Positions 25,001-36,700 of a stretch of DNA of 64,000 nt are shown here, piece by piece. Source of the stretch: Chlorops oryzae. Taxonomy: Eukaryota; Arthropoda; Insecta; Diptera; Chloropidae. Under the pieces are notes generated by a model that was not told the DNA's origin, did not search any database, and worked only from the letters and a program-made list of their open reading frames with translations. The DNA is taken from assembly GCA_020466095.1 (NCBI GenBank), contig CM035809.1:4628223-4692222 (forward strand). The letters are read 5' to 3'. The translations under genes and the position numbers were made by a program. The first letter of the stretch is position 1. Every line of letters starts with the position of its first letter.

Positions 25001-26060
25001 TAATGTAAGCAACTAAGCTTCAAATAAGGAATTGATATGGGTATTGTTGTTGGTAGAACGTTCCACATTTGTTTTTAAGGAGCTGAACTACCTGCATTAG
25101 CTTTAGTTAGTGCCTTTCAATAAGATTAAATTAATTAAATACAATAAGAACGATTTATTCAATATAATGTACAAAAAATTCTTTCAGCGAAAACGCATAT
25201 TATGCGGCTTGTACATATAAAAAAAAAATGCCGCAAAGGTTATTCTTTCTTCTAAGTGCTTTCTAAAAACCATATTTAAATAAGTATTTCAACCCCAAAA
25301 CAAATTGCGCCACAGAATTTAACTAAAAAACATTGAAGTTATTCAGCTATCTTCAACAGAAGATAGATGTTAAAAAATAAAATTTTCAAAATTTATTATT
25401 AAATGCCATAACTTTTAAGTATATTAATAAATTTAATGAAATGGAATTTGTTATATTCTAAGTATAATAAGCATTCCACATTATTTTCAGAATGAAAATT
25501 TTTGGTAGGAGTGTTGCTATGAGAATTGTTTTTTCGTTATTTTACCTCGCTTTACTTTAGGTTTTTTTTTTCACACGAATAAATCTTTTGTTTATTTAAA
25601 TATTAACATAAAAAAATCTTTCTTAATAATGAAAGGAAAAAAAATTTTTTGCACATTTACGATGAGATACGCAGACATTACTTTATTACTGCCTGCACAA
25701 TTCTCATATGATAAATTTCATAGTATATCCACAAAATATGGTTACTATCATAGCAGTCCCCCATCGTCTTTTCATAATTTTTTAGATCATTTTTTTTTTG
25801 TCTTTGTTTTTTTTAGAAATTTTTTTAAATAAAAAAAGTTTAAAAAAAAAAAAAATTTTCTTAAATTTTCAATTAAATTTCAAAGTAATAGGAATTTTAA
25901 AGATATACAATTATTTAGCTCACAAATATCTCGTAAACTATAAGGTATAGCAACCTGGAGACTCGACAGATGGATAGATCTTGGAAAAGTACACGGGAAA
26001 ACGTGCTTATCTCAAATTTTTTGATTTTGTGATATACGAGGAGATAACTCCGGGACGACG
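22072..26060. mobile_element. 3989-bp insert with perfect 18-bp inverted ends and AAAT duplication
   Basis: CGTCGTCCCGGAGTTATC at 22072-22089 is matched exactly by its reverse complement at 26043-26060. AAAT occurs immediately outside both ends (22068-22071 and 26061-26064). The insert interrupts a hAT transposase codon run that reads through cleanly when it is removed. The interior is AT-rich and non-coding apart from short frames, and contains a complete MITE at 23239-23404. The 4-bp duplication excludes hAT and Tc1/mariner. I cannot assign a superfamily; groups with 4-bp duplications such as Chapaev, Sola1 or Ginger are possible. Confidence 0.8.
23239..23404. mobile_element. 166-bp MITE, PIF/Harbinger-like
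   Basis: GGGAACGTGTCCAAACTACG opens the element and its reverse complement closes it, with at least 23 bp of perfect inverted match. TTA flanks both sides (23236-23238, 23405-23407), the 3-bp target typical of PIF/Harbinger. Runs of G lie in the interior. It lies within the 4-kb insert. Confidence 0.8.
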
Positions 26061-26559
26061 AAATGTCAAGAGCCTCTAACGAATTTTGAATATTTACATT
26101 TTCGATACGTTTTCCTCCAAATTTCAACCTCACTTATCCATGTGTCTGGAAATTTATCATGCAAAACAGATTCGTATGTTTTGAACAATTCGGCACAAGA
26201 AATTCTATCAAAATTTTTAACTTTTTTGAGAAACAAGCAAGCAAAGTTAGACAAAATATGTCTATGGTTCAAAAAACGATCCTGCAAATGTGTGACAAAT
26301 AGATCTAGGTATGGGATGTAGATGCCAATTCGAAAATAATCCTCAGCTGTCTCTGCCATAACGTTGCAGCGATGTGTTTGTTTTCGAGCGAGCCTTGGTG
26401 TTTTGACCTCAATATCGTGTTCAGTACAAACTGTAACAACAGCTTCAAAGATTTTGCTGAAAGTCTCTGTTGCGTTTGCTCTTTTGGAGATAAGTACTTC
26501 CTTGATTATTGAGAAATATATAGCTCTCATTTTCTTCAACTGTGAAATCAATGTTTTTC

Positions 26560-27796
26560 AACAAATATCTTCAATTTGAAGGCTCATATTTCCTTGTGAT
26601 TGGGTACACAAATGAACCAAACCTCTAATATTTTTTGTACTTTAAAAAAAAAAGATATAAATCTCGAAAATATTTTGCTACAGTAACAAGCTTATTTAAG
26701 ATTTTAAATAAAAAAAAACTCCTCAAAAAATCTTCGGTTTGAAGATAAATCTTCTTTTGTGGCAACATTGATCTTGAAAGGCATGACATCGAAAACTCTC
26801 CCAGTACACAAACAGACTCATGAAAAGCTTTTAATTAGTTGTATAAAAAGCACACGCGCAAAAGTTTCGCGAGCAAGCACGAAAAAAAAAACAAAAGCGT
26901 AGCCGAAAAGGATGGCCTACGCGATATATGTACATTAGAGTGGCCGCTCAATGTATGGGCCACCCTAATGTACATATGTACATAAATAGTTTAGAAGCTT
27001 TTAGACAGGAATGAGAATAAATTTTGTAAAAATTCATATTTTTCTTGAACAAATAAATAGTCTACCTTATAATTTGCAGTAGGAAATTTTAGCTTATGAT
27101 AAATATTATATGACACTTGCAGAGAAATTTTTGCGCAGATCCCTTCGAAAAAACTCGTTACTCCGTTCTGAGAGTCGATTTTTTTAAAGGTTTTTCTTAG
27201 GTCTTTTGTCTTTCCTTCCACACCTTTGTTCTCATTTTCAATCCCGGTTGGCAATCCTGCATGAATTTTTACTTTTTGTTCTATTGTGGAAAAGCTCTCT
27301 CTCTCTCTTTAGCTCTCGCTAAAGCTTGCATCTTCCGATTGCGATTCCGATTGAATTTCTTTTTAGCTTTCTCTCTTTGACTTTGGCTCTCTCAATTTGT
27401 TTTTTGTGAACTTGTTCTTCTGGGAATTCATTGATGACAAAAGTGAAAAATATTATATCCCAAGAATTTTCGATAAGTACAAATTATTTAAAATTTGAGA
27501 TATGAAGAATTAACAATAAAAGAATTAATTTTCTATGGTTGGGTTAACGGGGTAACCGTTTTTTGGAAATATAGCCTATAGCACTTGTTATGATTATATG
27601 TATATCATAAAATATCGATTTTATATTTACCAATCAATATATCTCTTACATCACTCGAGGGCGAGGGCAAGGGCATTAGACTAAAAACGGACTCCTGCTT
27701 TACCTTCGACTTAAAATCTGACTCACTCCGACTTCCGTCATATCCTTTGGTTGGTACGAGGCTGTTCTAGAGTATTACTCTCACTTTTTTTTTTGT
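26560..27796. other. Spacer with dispersed-repeat sequence, no gene seen
   Basis: A segment at 27400-27480 (GGGAATTCATTGATGACAAA and following) resembles 22415-22490 inside the 4-kb insert, so part of this stretch is repetitive. Short frames only. A separate hairpin lies at 26928-26975. Confidence 0.4.
26928..26975. repeat. 48-bp near-perfect hairpin
   Basis: ATGTACATTAGAGTGGCC and its reverse complement (one mismatch) flank a 12-bp loop. Reading from TA inward, both ends start CATTAG(A/G)GTGGCC. It could be a minimal TA-flanked MITE or a relic of joined terminal repeats. Confidence 0.6.
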
Positions 27797-27804
27797 GCTT
27801 CAGC

Positions 27805-28164
27805 CAGTGCCGTCTTTCCTATAAGGCCACACGGGGTCCGGGCCCAGGGCCCCAAGCTTACGGGGCTCCCAAAAAGCTGATACATTTGTATGTGCAAAAA
27901 AGAAACTAAGTTTTAATTCAAAATAAACTTTCCAAGCAATACCACCAGATCAGATTTAGCTGACTATCGAGCGACCGCCTAGACACCACTTTGTTTAGCC
28001 ATTGAAATTTTTTCATGGCCAAATTGATTAAAAAACCCCTGGTCTCCAGGTCCAATATTAACTGCAATCATAACAGAAACTTTTTCTTCTTGATCATATT
28101 TTTCTACCGGGGCCCCCACATTCTATTCTGCCTGGGGGGCCCGCCAAAACCTAAGATGGCACTG
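27805..28164. mobile_element. hAT-like MITE, 360 bp, CAGTGCC ends
   Basis: The left end CAGTGCCGTCTT and reversed right end CAGTGCCATCTT are inverted repeats with one mismatch. Inside both lie G/C-rich blocks (GGGCCCAGGGCCCC on the left, GGGGGGCCCGCC on the right). Flanking octamers GCTTCAGC and CCTTCAGT agree at six of eight positions, as expected for an aged 8-bp duplication. Confidence 0.65.
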
Positions 28165-28324
28165 CCTTCAGTACGAGATTATTCTAGAGTCCTGATCTTA
28201 CTTTTTTTGTCCTCCAATCGAATCTAAAAAGAAGCTTAGGTTTCGACTTTGATTATGGAGAAAAAAATTCGAAATTGTACAAAAACAAAACCTCATTTTA
28301 ACCCAAAATTTCGAATCTTTTCAG

Positions 28325-28652
28325 GCGATGGTGAATTCCTAGAGAATTGCAAGACAATTCTGGAGAAACTCGGCTACCCGTGGGAGATGATGCCACTGAT
28401 ATTTGCTATATTGAAAAGTGTCAAGAACGATACGGATGAAGCTCTGAAGAGAATCGAAGAAGGTAAGTGAATTTCCCATTGATTAACCCTTGACTTCCGA
28501 ATCGGAAGAGCTTGCTGCATTCATTCATTGCATTTCATCGTGCTTTCAAATTAAATCTAGGTCAAACGGTTTTGCAACAGTTCTTTCGCGAGCATAATTT
28601 AAACATTTACGATGGGAACGAGTTGCGCATCACAACGCGTCAATGCGGGTGA
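28325..28652 (+). CDS. Last two coding exons of an unrecognised gene (partial)
   Basis: Exon 28325-28462 follows a clear acceptor (TTTTCAG) and ends at a strong donor (gtaagt). After a 98-bp intron, exon 28561-28652 follows TCTAG and ends at the TGA at 28650-28652. Both junctions are phase 1, and the two exons join in frame to 75 visible residues ending RITTRQCG. The segment starts DGEFLENCKTILEKLGYPWE, then FAILKSVKNDTDEALKRIEE, then QTVLQQFFREHNLNIYDG. It is amphipathic and probably helical with no metal-binding or membrane motif. Codon use is unlike the AT-rich flanks. I do not recognise the family. Upstream exons were not found and may lie far upstream or in the repeat-rich region. The phase agreement and strong sites make coding likely. 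Confidence 0.65.
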
Positions 28653-30750
28653 TAACTTTTCTTGAATTAATTCAAACGAAATGAAGATTTTCTATCAAAC
28701 CGTGAATAGTCTTTTCTAGTATTTTAAAATGTAGTCTTAAATTAAATGAAGTCACCGTAGAAAAAAAGACAAAAAATCAAACCAAAACCATTTTAAGGAG
28801 AAACGAAATCCATCGTAATTAAAAAAAAAAAATCTAATAAATTTGGGATTAAAAAAATTGTTTCTAATTAAATCAAAAAACGCGGTTAATATTGAATTTC
28901 ATCAATCAACAAAAACCTGATGGCATCTAAATGGATATCAACAATCAACTGAATCCACCAATGACTTCTGGTGACATGAGTATGGATTTCCACGATAAAT
29001 GCAGCTCACCAAAGGCTTCTGATGGCATCACAACAGATTCAACAATCAACAGAATCCACCAACAACTTCTGATGGGAGATTCAACAATCAACAGAATCCA
29101 CCAAAAGCTTTGTGGTGACATCACAACCGATTCAACAATCAACATAATCCACCAAATGCTTCTGGCGACATCACAACAGAATCAACAATCAACTGAATCC
29201 ACCAAAACGGTCTGTAGACATAAAATCAATCCACAACAATCATTTGACTACAGCCAAAACTTTTCAAAAATTATCGAAGGATACCATCAATCAACATTCA
29301 ACTCCACAACAATCAAGCAGAATAATTCAGCGCACGATGCACAAAAAGATTTCACCGTTCAAATTATGAAAGCAACACTTTCCCTTACAATTGCAACACT
29401 CTCGATTTTCAACAATCAACTCCAAAGTTATTTGTTTGATCGATGAAAGCAACTTTCTACAAGCAACAGTCAACTTCAACTTTTAACTTCAATCATCAAA
29501 CCATCATCCAGGTTAACGATTGAAAAGACACTAAGCAGCTGATTGTTAACCAGAATTTTAGCCTCATTATATCCCCTAAAAGTCAGATAAATGTCTTCAA
29601 GTGGTGCGATTAGGGACGTAAAGTCGACTTGAGAGGTTTCAACAGTTCTTGCACCTTCAATGGCTAAGAGAGTTTCATCAAAATCAAAAAAAAAAATTTA
29701 AAAAATGAAAGAACTTCCCTGTAAAAATGTATGATCTCAGTGCTTTTTATATAAGTTTTGATAAATTGAAGACGTCAGAAGTCGAAATAAATTTCATTGT
29801 AAGTTATTCTTAAGTCGACCATTGAAGGTATTCAAGGAATTCGGAGACTCGGTTGTATGTGCTTAAAAATTCCTTTAGAGTTTCTTTGAGTGAAATTTAA
29901 AAAATTAAATAAAATTACAAATAAAATCTTCATAGAAAAAAACTTTAAGAATTATAAATTTTCTAAAGTTTCCGAGCCCATGTATGAATACCTTTTTTTG
30001 AAAAAAATGAAACCTTTCAAGTAGTTGGATCGTTTTACGGGTTTAAAAATTAAAGTTGCTATAACCATAATAATAACAAATCCTACTAAAATAAATTCTT
30101 TAATTAGGATTGAAATACTTATATTGTCTTAGAACCTGTTAAATTATAAAATAACGATTCATCTTGATGTCGGTTGTCCTAGCATTGAAAGCCCCTCGAC
30201 AGTTCCTTTGATCAATTTGGACCTTTTCAGCTAGCGAGCAAATAAAATTTTCCATTTTTCAATAGCAATTCAATAAGGGCAACACTAGCCAAACGACGAT
30301 CCTGACTTGAATTAATTAAGACCCTTAAATCCTTTAATCTGTAAATCCGTTAATCGTTAAATCTTTAATCCTTTAATCCTTAAAAGAATTGTCTTATTGA
30401 ACAAGATTTTCTTACCAGTTTTCAAAGCCGCCACACATGTCCGTGAGGAGAATTGAACCTAAATACGTTTGTATATAAAAATAAATATATATATTTGAAG
30501 ATAATTTAAACTAGGCTTTAATTCCCATAACACATTGTACTTCTGTATATAGATTTCAAACGTAAGATATATGCTCGCAAACCGCTCACTTATGTGTAAA
30601 GATTGAAATTTATGCTAGATAAAAGGCAAAACACAAACTTAGCTTCGATATTTAAATTGTAAATTTCTTAGCTTTTATTATTTTTAATAAAAATATAAAT
30701 GTTAAAATGTATCAAGAATTATGTATCCAATAAATGTTTTGTTTTCATTC
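28653..30750 (+). other. Presumed 3' UTR of the unnamed gene
   Basis: About 2.1 kb of AT-rich sequence with no further supported exon. It includes a tandem repeat array (28932-29215) and ends near an AATAAA at 30729-30734, about 50 bp before the satellite begins. Several earlier AATAAA-like hexamers exist, so the true transcript end is uncertain. Confidence 0.45.
28932..29215 (+). repeat. Tandem CAACAATCAAC-rich array, ~45-55-bp period
   Basis: Five imperfect units share the order ATTCAACAATCAAC, AGAATCCACCAA, CTTCTG(A/G)TG, ACATCACAAC. Further CAATCAAC-type words continue to about 29480. The array keeps a 171-residue frame open (28931-29446). That frame has no known domain and follows a stop codon in the presumed 3' UTR, so I treat it as non-coding. 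Confidence 0.7.
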
Positions 30751-30787
30751 GAGAGATGCGATTTTTTCCCCTAAATTTTTTTTGCCA

Positions 30788-33700
30788 AATGGTTCCTTAG
30801 ATACTTAAGAAAATTCCTGCGGAGAAAATTCCTGGGAAAAATCCAAGTTTTCCCCCTATTTGAAGCACTTTTCGCATTTTCCTTACCCAAGGAAATATTA
30901 CAAATTTATTCATTGCAAAGTGTGCAAGAGGCTCAAAAGATTGCATACTTACCGCCGAAGTTTCCAAAAAGACTTTAGTTATCGAGGAAATCATATGCCG
31001 GAGAAATGCGGATTTCAGTACAAAAATTTTTCTGATTCACCAGGCGAACAGGAAAATCAGAAGGTGGATGCCGAAATTTCAAGTCGTTATATCTCGGAAA
31101 CTACTGGGAATTTTGGGGTTTTGAAAATTTTGGTTTTTTTCGTTATTTTTTGAAGTTTTTTTTGAAATATTTTTTTTTGGCGGGAAAATAAAGCCGTTAT
31201 ATTTTTTGAATAATGTACGTTTTCCGGGTTTAACTGCGTCAAAATGACATTTCCTACAGGGTTTTTGAAAATTTTTTTTTCTACAATGGTTCCTTATATC
31301 CTAAAGAAAATTCCTGCGGAGAAAATTCCTGGGAAAATCCACGTTTTCCCCCTATTTGAAGCACTTTTCGCATTTTCCTTACCCAAGGAAATATTACAAA
31401 TTTATTCATTGCAAAGTGTGCAAGAGGCTCAAAAGATTGCATACTTACCGCCGAAGTTTCCAAAAAGACTTTAGTTATCGAGGAAATCATATGCCGGAGA
31501 AATGCGGATTTCAGTACAAAAATTTTCTGATTCACCAGGCGAACAGGAAAATCAGAAGGTGGATGCCGAAATTTCAAGTCGTTATATCTCGGAAACTACT
31601 GGGAATTTTGGGGTTTTGAAAATTTTGGTTTTTTCGTTATTTTTTGAAGTTTTTTTGAAATTTTTTTTGGCGGGAAAATAAAGCCGTTATATGTTTTTGA
31701 ATAATGTACGTTTTCCGGGTTTAACTGCGTCAAAATGACATTTCCTACAGGGTTTTTGAAAATTTTTTTTTCTAAATGGTTCCTTATATCCTAAAGAAAA
31801 TTCCTGCGGAGAAAATTCCTGGGAAAATCCACGTTTTCCCCTATTTGAAGCACTTTTCGCATTTTCCTTACCCAAGGAAATATTACAAATTTATTCATTG
31901 CAAAGTGTGCAAGAGGCTCAAAAGATTGCATACTTACCGCCGAAGTTTCCAAAAAGACTTTAGTTATCGAGGAAATCATATGCCGGAGAAATGCGGATTT
32001 CAGTACAAAATTTTTCTGATTCACCAGGCGAACAGGAAAATCAGAAGGTGGATGCCGAAATTTCAAGTCGTTATATCTCGGAAACTACTGGGAATTTTGG
32101 GGTTTTGAAAATTTTGGTTTTTTCGTTATTTTTTGAAGTTTTTTTGAAAATTTTTTTTGGCGGGAAAATAAAGCCGTTATATGTTTTTGAATAATGTACG
32201 TTTTCCGGGTTTAACTGCGTCAAAATGACATTTCCTACAGGGTTTTTGAAAATTTTTTTTTCTAAATGGTTCCTTATATCCTAAAGAAAATTCCTGCGGA
32301 GAAAATTCCTGGGAAAATCCACGTTTTCCCCCTATTTGAAGCACTTTTCGCATTTTCCTTACCCAAGGAAATATTACAAATTTATTCATTGCAAAGTGTG
32401 CAAGAGGCTCAAAAGATTGCATACTTACCGCCGAAGTTTCCAAAAAGACTTTAGTTATCGAGGAAATCATATGCCGGAGAAATGCGGATTTCAGTACAAA
32501 AATTTTTCTGATTCACCAGGCGAACAGGAAAATCAGAAGGTGGATGCCGAAATTTCAAGTCGTTATATCTCGGAAACTACTGGGAATTTTGGGGTTTTGA
32601 AAATTTTGGTTTATTCGTTATTTTTTGAAGTTATTTTGAAATATTTTTTTTGGCGGGAAAATAAAGCCGTTATATGTTTTTGAATAATGTACGTTTTCCG
32701 GGTTTAACTGCGTCAAAATGACATTTCCTACAGGGTTTTTGAAAATTTTTTTTTCTACAATGGTTCCTTATATCCTAAAGAAAATTCCTGCGGAGAAAAT
32801 TCCTGGGAAAATCCACGTTTTCCCCCTATTTGAAGCACTTTTCGCATTTTCCTTACCCAAGGAAATATTACAAATTTATTCATTGCAAAGTGTGCAAGAG
32901 GCTCAAAAGATTGCATACTTACCGCCGAAGTTTCCAAAAAGACTTTAGTTATCGAGGAAATCATATGCCGGAGAAATGCGGATTTCAGTACAAAAATTTT
33001 TCTGATTCACCAGGCGAACAGGAAAATCAGAAGGTGGATGCCGAAATTTCAAGTCGTTATATCTCGGAAACTACTGGGAATTTTGGGGTTTGAAAATTTT
33101 GGTTTATTCGTTATTTTTTGAAGTTATTTTGAAATATTTTTTTGGCGGGAAAATAAAGCCGTTATATGTTTTTGAATAATGTACGTTTTCCGGGTTTAAC
33201 TGCGTCAAAATGACATTTCCTACAGGGTTTTTGAAAATTTTTTTTTCTAACATGGTTGCTTATATCCTAAAGAAAATTCCTGCGGAGAAAATTCCTGGGA
33301 AAATCCACGTTTTCCCCCTATTTGAAGCACTTTTCGCATTTTCCTTACCCAAGGAAATATTACAAATTTATTCATTGCAAAGTGTGCAAGAGGCTCAAAA
33401 GATTGCATACTTACCGCCGAAGTTTCCAAAAAGACTTTAGTTATCGAGGAAATCATATGCCGGAGAAATGCGGATTTCAGTACAAAAATTTTTTGATTCA
33501 CCAGGCGAACAGGAAAATCAGAAGGTGGATGCCGAAATTTCAAGTCGTTATATCTCGGAAACTACTGGGAATTTTGGGGTTTTGAAAATTTTGGTTTTTT
33601 CGTTATTTTTTGAAGTTTTTTTGAAATATTTTTTTGGCGGGAAAATAAAGCCGTTATATGTTTTTGAATAATGTACGTTTTCCGGGTTTAACTGCGTCAA

Positions 33701-36700
33701 AATGACATTTCCTACAGGGTTTTTGAAATTTTTTTTTCTAAAATGGTTCCTTATATCCTAAAGAAAATTCCTGCGGAGAAAATTCCTGGGAAAATCCACG
33801 TTTTCCCCCTATTTGAAGCACTTTTCGCATTTTCCTTACCCAAGGAAATATTACAAATTTATTCATTGCAAAGTGTGCAAGAGGCTCAAAAGATTGCATA
33901 CTTACCGCCGAAGTTTCCAAAAAGACTTTAGTTATCGAGGAAATCATATGCCGGAGAAATGCGGATTTCAGTACAAAAATTTTTCTGATTCACCAGGCGA
34001 ACAGGAAAATCAGAAGGTGGATGCCGAAATTTCAAGTCGTTATATCTCGGAAACTACTGGGAATTTTGGGGTTTTGAAAATTTTGGTTTATTCGTTTTTT
34101 TTGAAGTTTTTTGAAATATTTTTTTGGCGGGAAAATAAAGCCGTTATATGTTTTTGAATAATGTACGTTTTCCGGGTTTAACTGCGTCAAAATGACATTT
34201 CCTACAGGGTTTTTGAAATTTTTTTTTCTAAAATGGTTCCTTATATCCTAAAGAAAATTCCTGCGGAGAAAATTCCTGGAAAAATCCACGTTTTCCCCCT
34301 ATTTGAAGCACTTTTCGCATTTTCCTTACCAAGGAAATATTACAAATTTATTCATTGCAAAGTGTGCAAGAGGCTCAAAAGATTGCATACTTACCGCCGA
34401 AGTTTCCAAAAAGACTTTAGTTATCGAGGAAATCATATGCCGGAGAAATGCGGATTTCAGTACAAAAATTTTTCTGATTCACCAGGCGAACAGGAAAATC
34501 AGAAGGTGGATGCCGAAATTTCAAGTCGTTATATCTCGGAAACTACTGGGAATTTTGGGGTTTTGAAAATTTTGGTTTTTTCGTTATTTTTTGAAGTTTT
34601 TTTGAAATATTTTTTTTGGCGGGAAAATAAAGCCGTTATATGTTTTTGAATAATGTACGTTTTCCGGGTTTAACTGCGTCAAAATGACATTTCCTACAGG
34701 GTTTTTGAAATTTTTTTTTTCTAAAATGGTTCCTTATATCCTAAAGAAAATTCCTGGAAAAAATCCACGTTTTCCCCTATTTGAAGCACTTTTCGCATTT
34801 TCCTTACCCAAGGAAATATTACAAATTTATTCATTGCAAAGTGTGCAAGAGGCTCAAAAGATTGCATACTTACCGCCGAAGTTTCCAAAAAGACTTTAGT
34901 TATCGAGGAAATCATATGCCGGAGAAATGCGGATTTCAGTACAAAAATTTTTCTGATTCACCAGGCGAACAGGAAAATCAGAAGGTGGATGCCGAAATTT
35001 CAAGTCGTTATATCTCGGAAACTACTGGGAATTTTGGGGTTTTGAAAATTTGGTTTTTTGTTATTTTTTGAAGTTTTTTTGAAATTTTTTTTTGGCGGGA
35101 AAATAAAGCCGTTATATGTTTTTGAATAATGTACGTTTTCCGGGTTTAACTGCGTCAAAATGACATTTCCTACAGGGTTTTTGAAAATTTTTGGGAAAAT
35201 CCACGTTTTCCCCCTATTTGAAGCACTTTTCGCATTTTCCTTACCCAAGGAAATATTACAAATTTATTCATTGCAAAGTGTGCAAGAGGCTCAAAAGATT
35301 GCATACTTACCGCCGAAGTTTCCAAAAAGACTTTAGTTATCGAGGAAATCATATGCCGGAGAAATGCGGATTTCAGTACAAAAATTTTTCTGATTCACCA
35401 GGCGAACAGGAAAATCAGAAGGTGGATGCCGAAATTTCAAGTCGTTATATCTCGGAAACTACTGGGAATTTTGGGGTTTTGAAAATTTGGTTTATTCGTT
35501 ATTTTTTGAAGTTTTTTGAAATATTTTTTTGGCGGGAAAATAAAGCCGTTATATGTTTTTGAATAATGTACGTTTTCCGGGTTTAACTGCGTCAAAATGA
35601 CATTTCCTACAGGGTTTTTAAATTTTTTTTTCTAAAAATGGTTCCTTATATCCTAAAGAAAATTCCTGCGGAGAAAATTCCTGGGAAAATCCACGTTTTC
35701 CCCTATTTGAAGCACTTTTCGCATTTTCCTTACCCAAGGAAATATTACAAATTTATTCATTGCAAAGTGTGCAAGAGGCTCAAAAGATTGCATACTTACC
35801 GCCGAAGTTTCCAAAAAGACTTTAGTTATCGAGGAAATCATATGCCGGAGAAATGCGGATTTCAGTACAAAAATTTTTCTGATTCACCAGGCGAACAGGA
35901 AAATCAGAAGGTGGATGCCGAAATTTCAAGTCGTTATATCTCGGAAACTACTGGGAATTTTGGGGTTTTGAAAATTTTGGTTTATTCGTTATTTTTTGAA
36001 GTTATTTTGAAATATTTTTTTTGGCGGGAAAATAAAGCCGTTATATGTTTTTGAATAATGTACGTTTTCCGGGTTTAACTGCGTCAAAATGACATTTCCT
36101 ACAGGGTTTTTGAAATTTTTTTTTCTAAATGGTTCCTTATATCCTAAAGAAAATTCCTGCGGAGAAAATTCCTGGGAAAATCCACGTTTTCCCCTATTTG
36201 AAGCACTTTTCGCATTTTCCTTACCCAAGGAAATATTACAAATTTATTCATTGCAAAGTGTGCAAGAGGCTCAAAAGATTGCATACTTACCGCCGAAGTT
36301 TCCAAAAAGACTTTAGTTATCGAGGAAATCATATGCCGGAGAAATGCGGATTTCAGTACAAAAATTTTTCTGATTCACCAGGCGAACAGGAAAATCAGAA
36401 GGTGGATGCCGAAATTTCAAGTCGTTATATCTCGGAAACTACTGGGAATTTTGGGGTTTTGAAAATTTTGGTTTATTCGTTATTTTTTGAAGTTATTTTG
36501 AAATTTTTTTTGGCGGGAAAATAAAGCCGTTATATGTTTTTGAATAATGTACGTTTTCCGGGTTTAACTGCGTCAAAATGACATTTCCTACAGGGTTTTT
36601 GAAAATTTTTTTTTTCTAAATGGTTCCTTATATCCTAAAGAAAATTCCTGCGGAGAAAATTCCTGGGAAAATCCACGTTTTCCCCCTATTTGAAGCACTT

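Larger units (their letters stand above)
21522..26551 (-). mobile_element. hAT element remnant, split by a 4-kb insertion
   Basis: The 3' end is marked by CAGGCCCGTACGCAGGATTT at 21522, a hAT-type terminal repeat. The transposase C terminus (22068-21811) and middle part (26551 to about 26061) lie on the same strand in the correct order, separated by the insert at 22072-26060. I found no matching 5' terminal repeat upstream of 26551, so the 5' portion is lost or too diverged to see. Confidence 0.75.
21811..26551 (-). pseudogene. hAT transposase (P52rIPK-like group), interrupted
   Basis: The upstream part (26551-26066) includes RCNVMAETAEDYFRIGIYIP and FLNHRHIL, like the central segment of the 52-kDa repressor/THAP-associated hAT group. 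A frameshift near 26110 moves the frame to one ending LEALDI just before the insert. The downstream part resumes with CRPEAFPNVNIILRIM, then LPVTTSGNERSFSTLRRLK and LRSTIKEDRLNGLAALNIH, the conserved hAT dimerisation domain, to the stop at 21811. Removing the insert and one copy of the 4-bp duplication joins LEALDI to CRPEAF in frame, which confirms the two parts were one gene. The N-terminal region and first catalytic motifs are missing. Not functional. Confidence 0.85.

Noticed and set aside
28931..29446. 171-residue frame as a separate gene
   Set aside because: It begins after the stop of the upstream exon, is built on imperfect tandem repeats, and has no domain. 3' UTR repeat DNA is the simpler reading.
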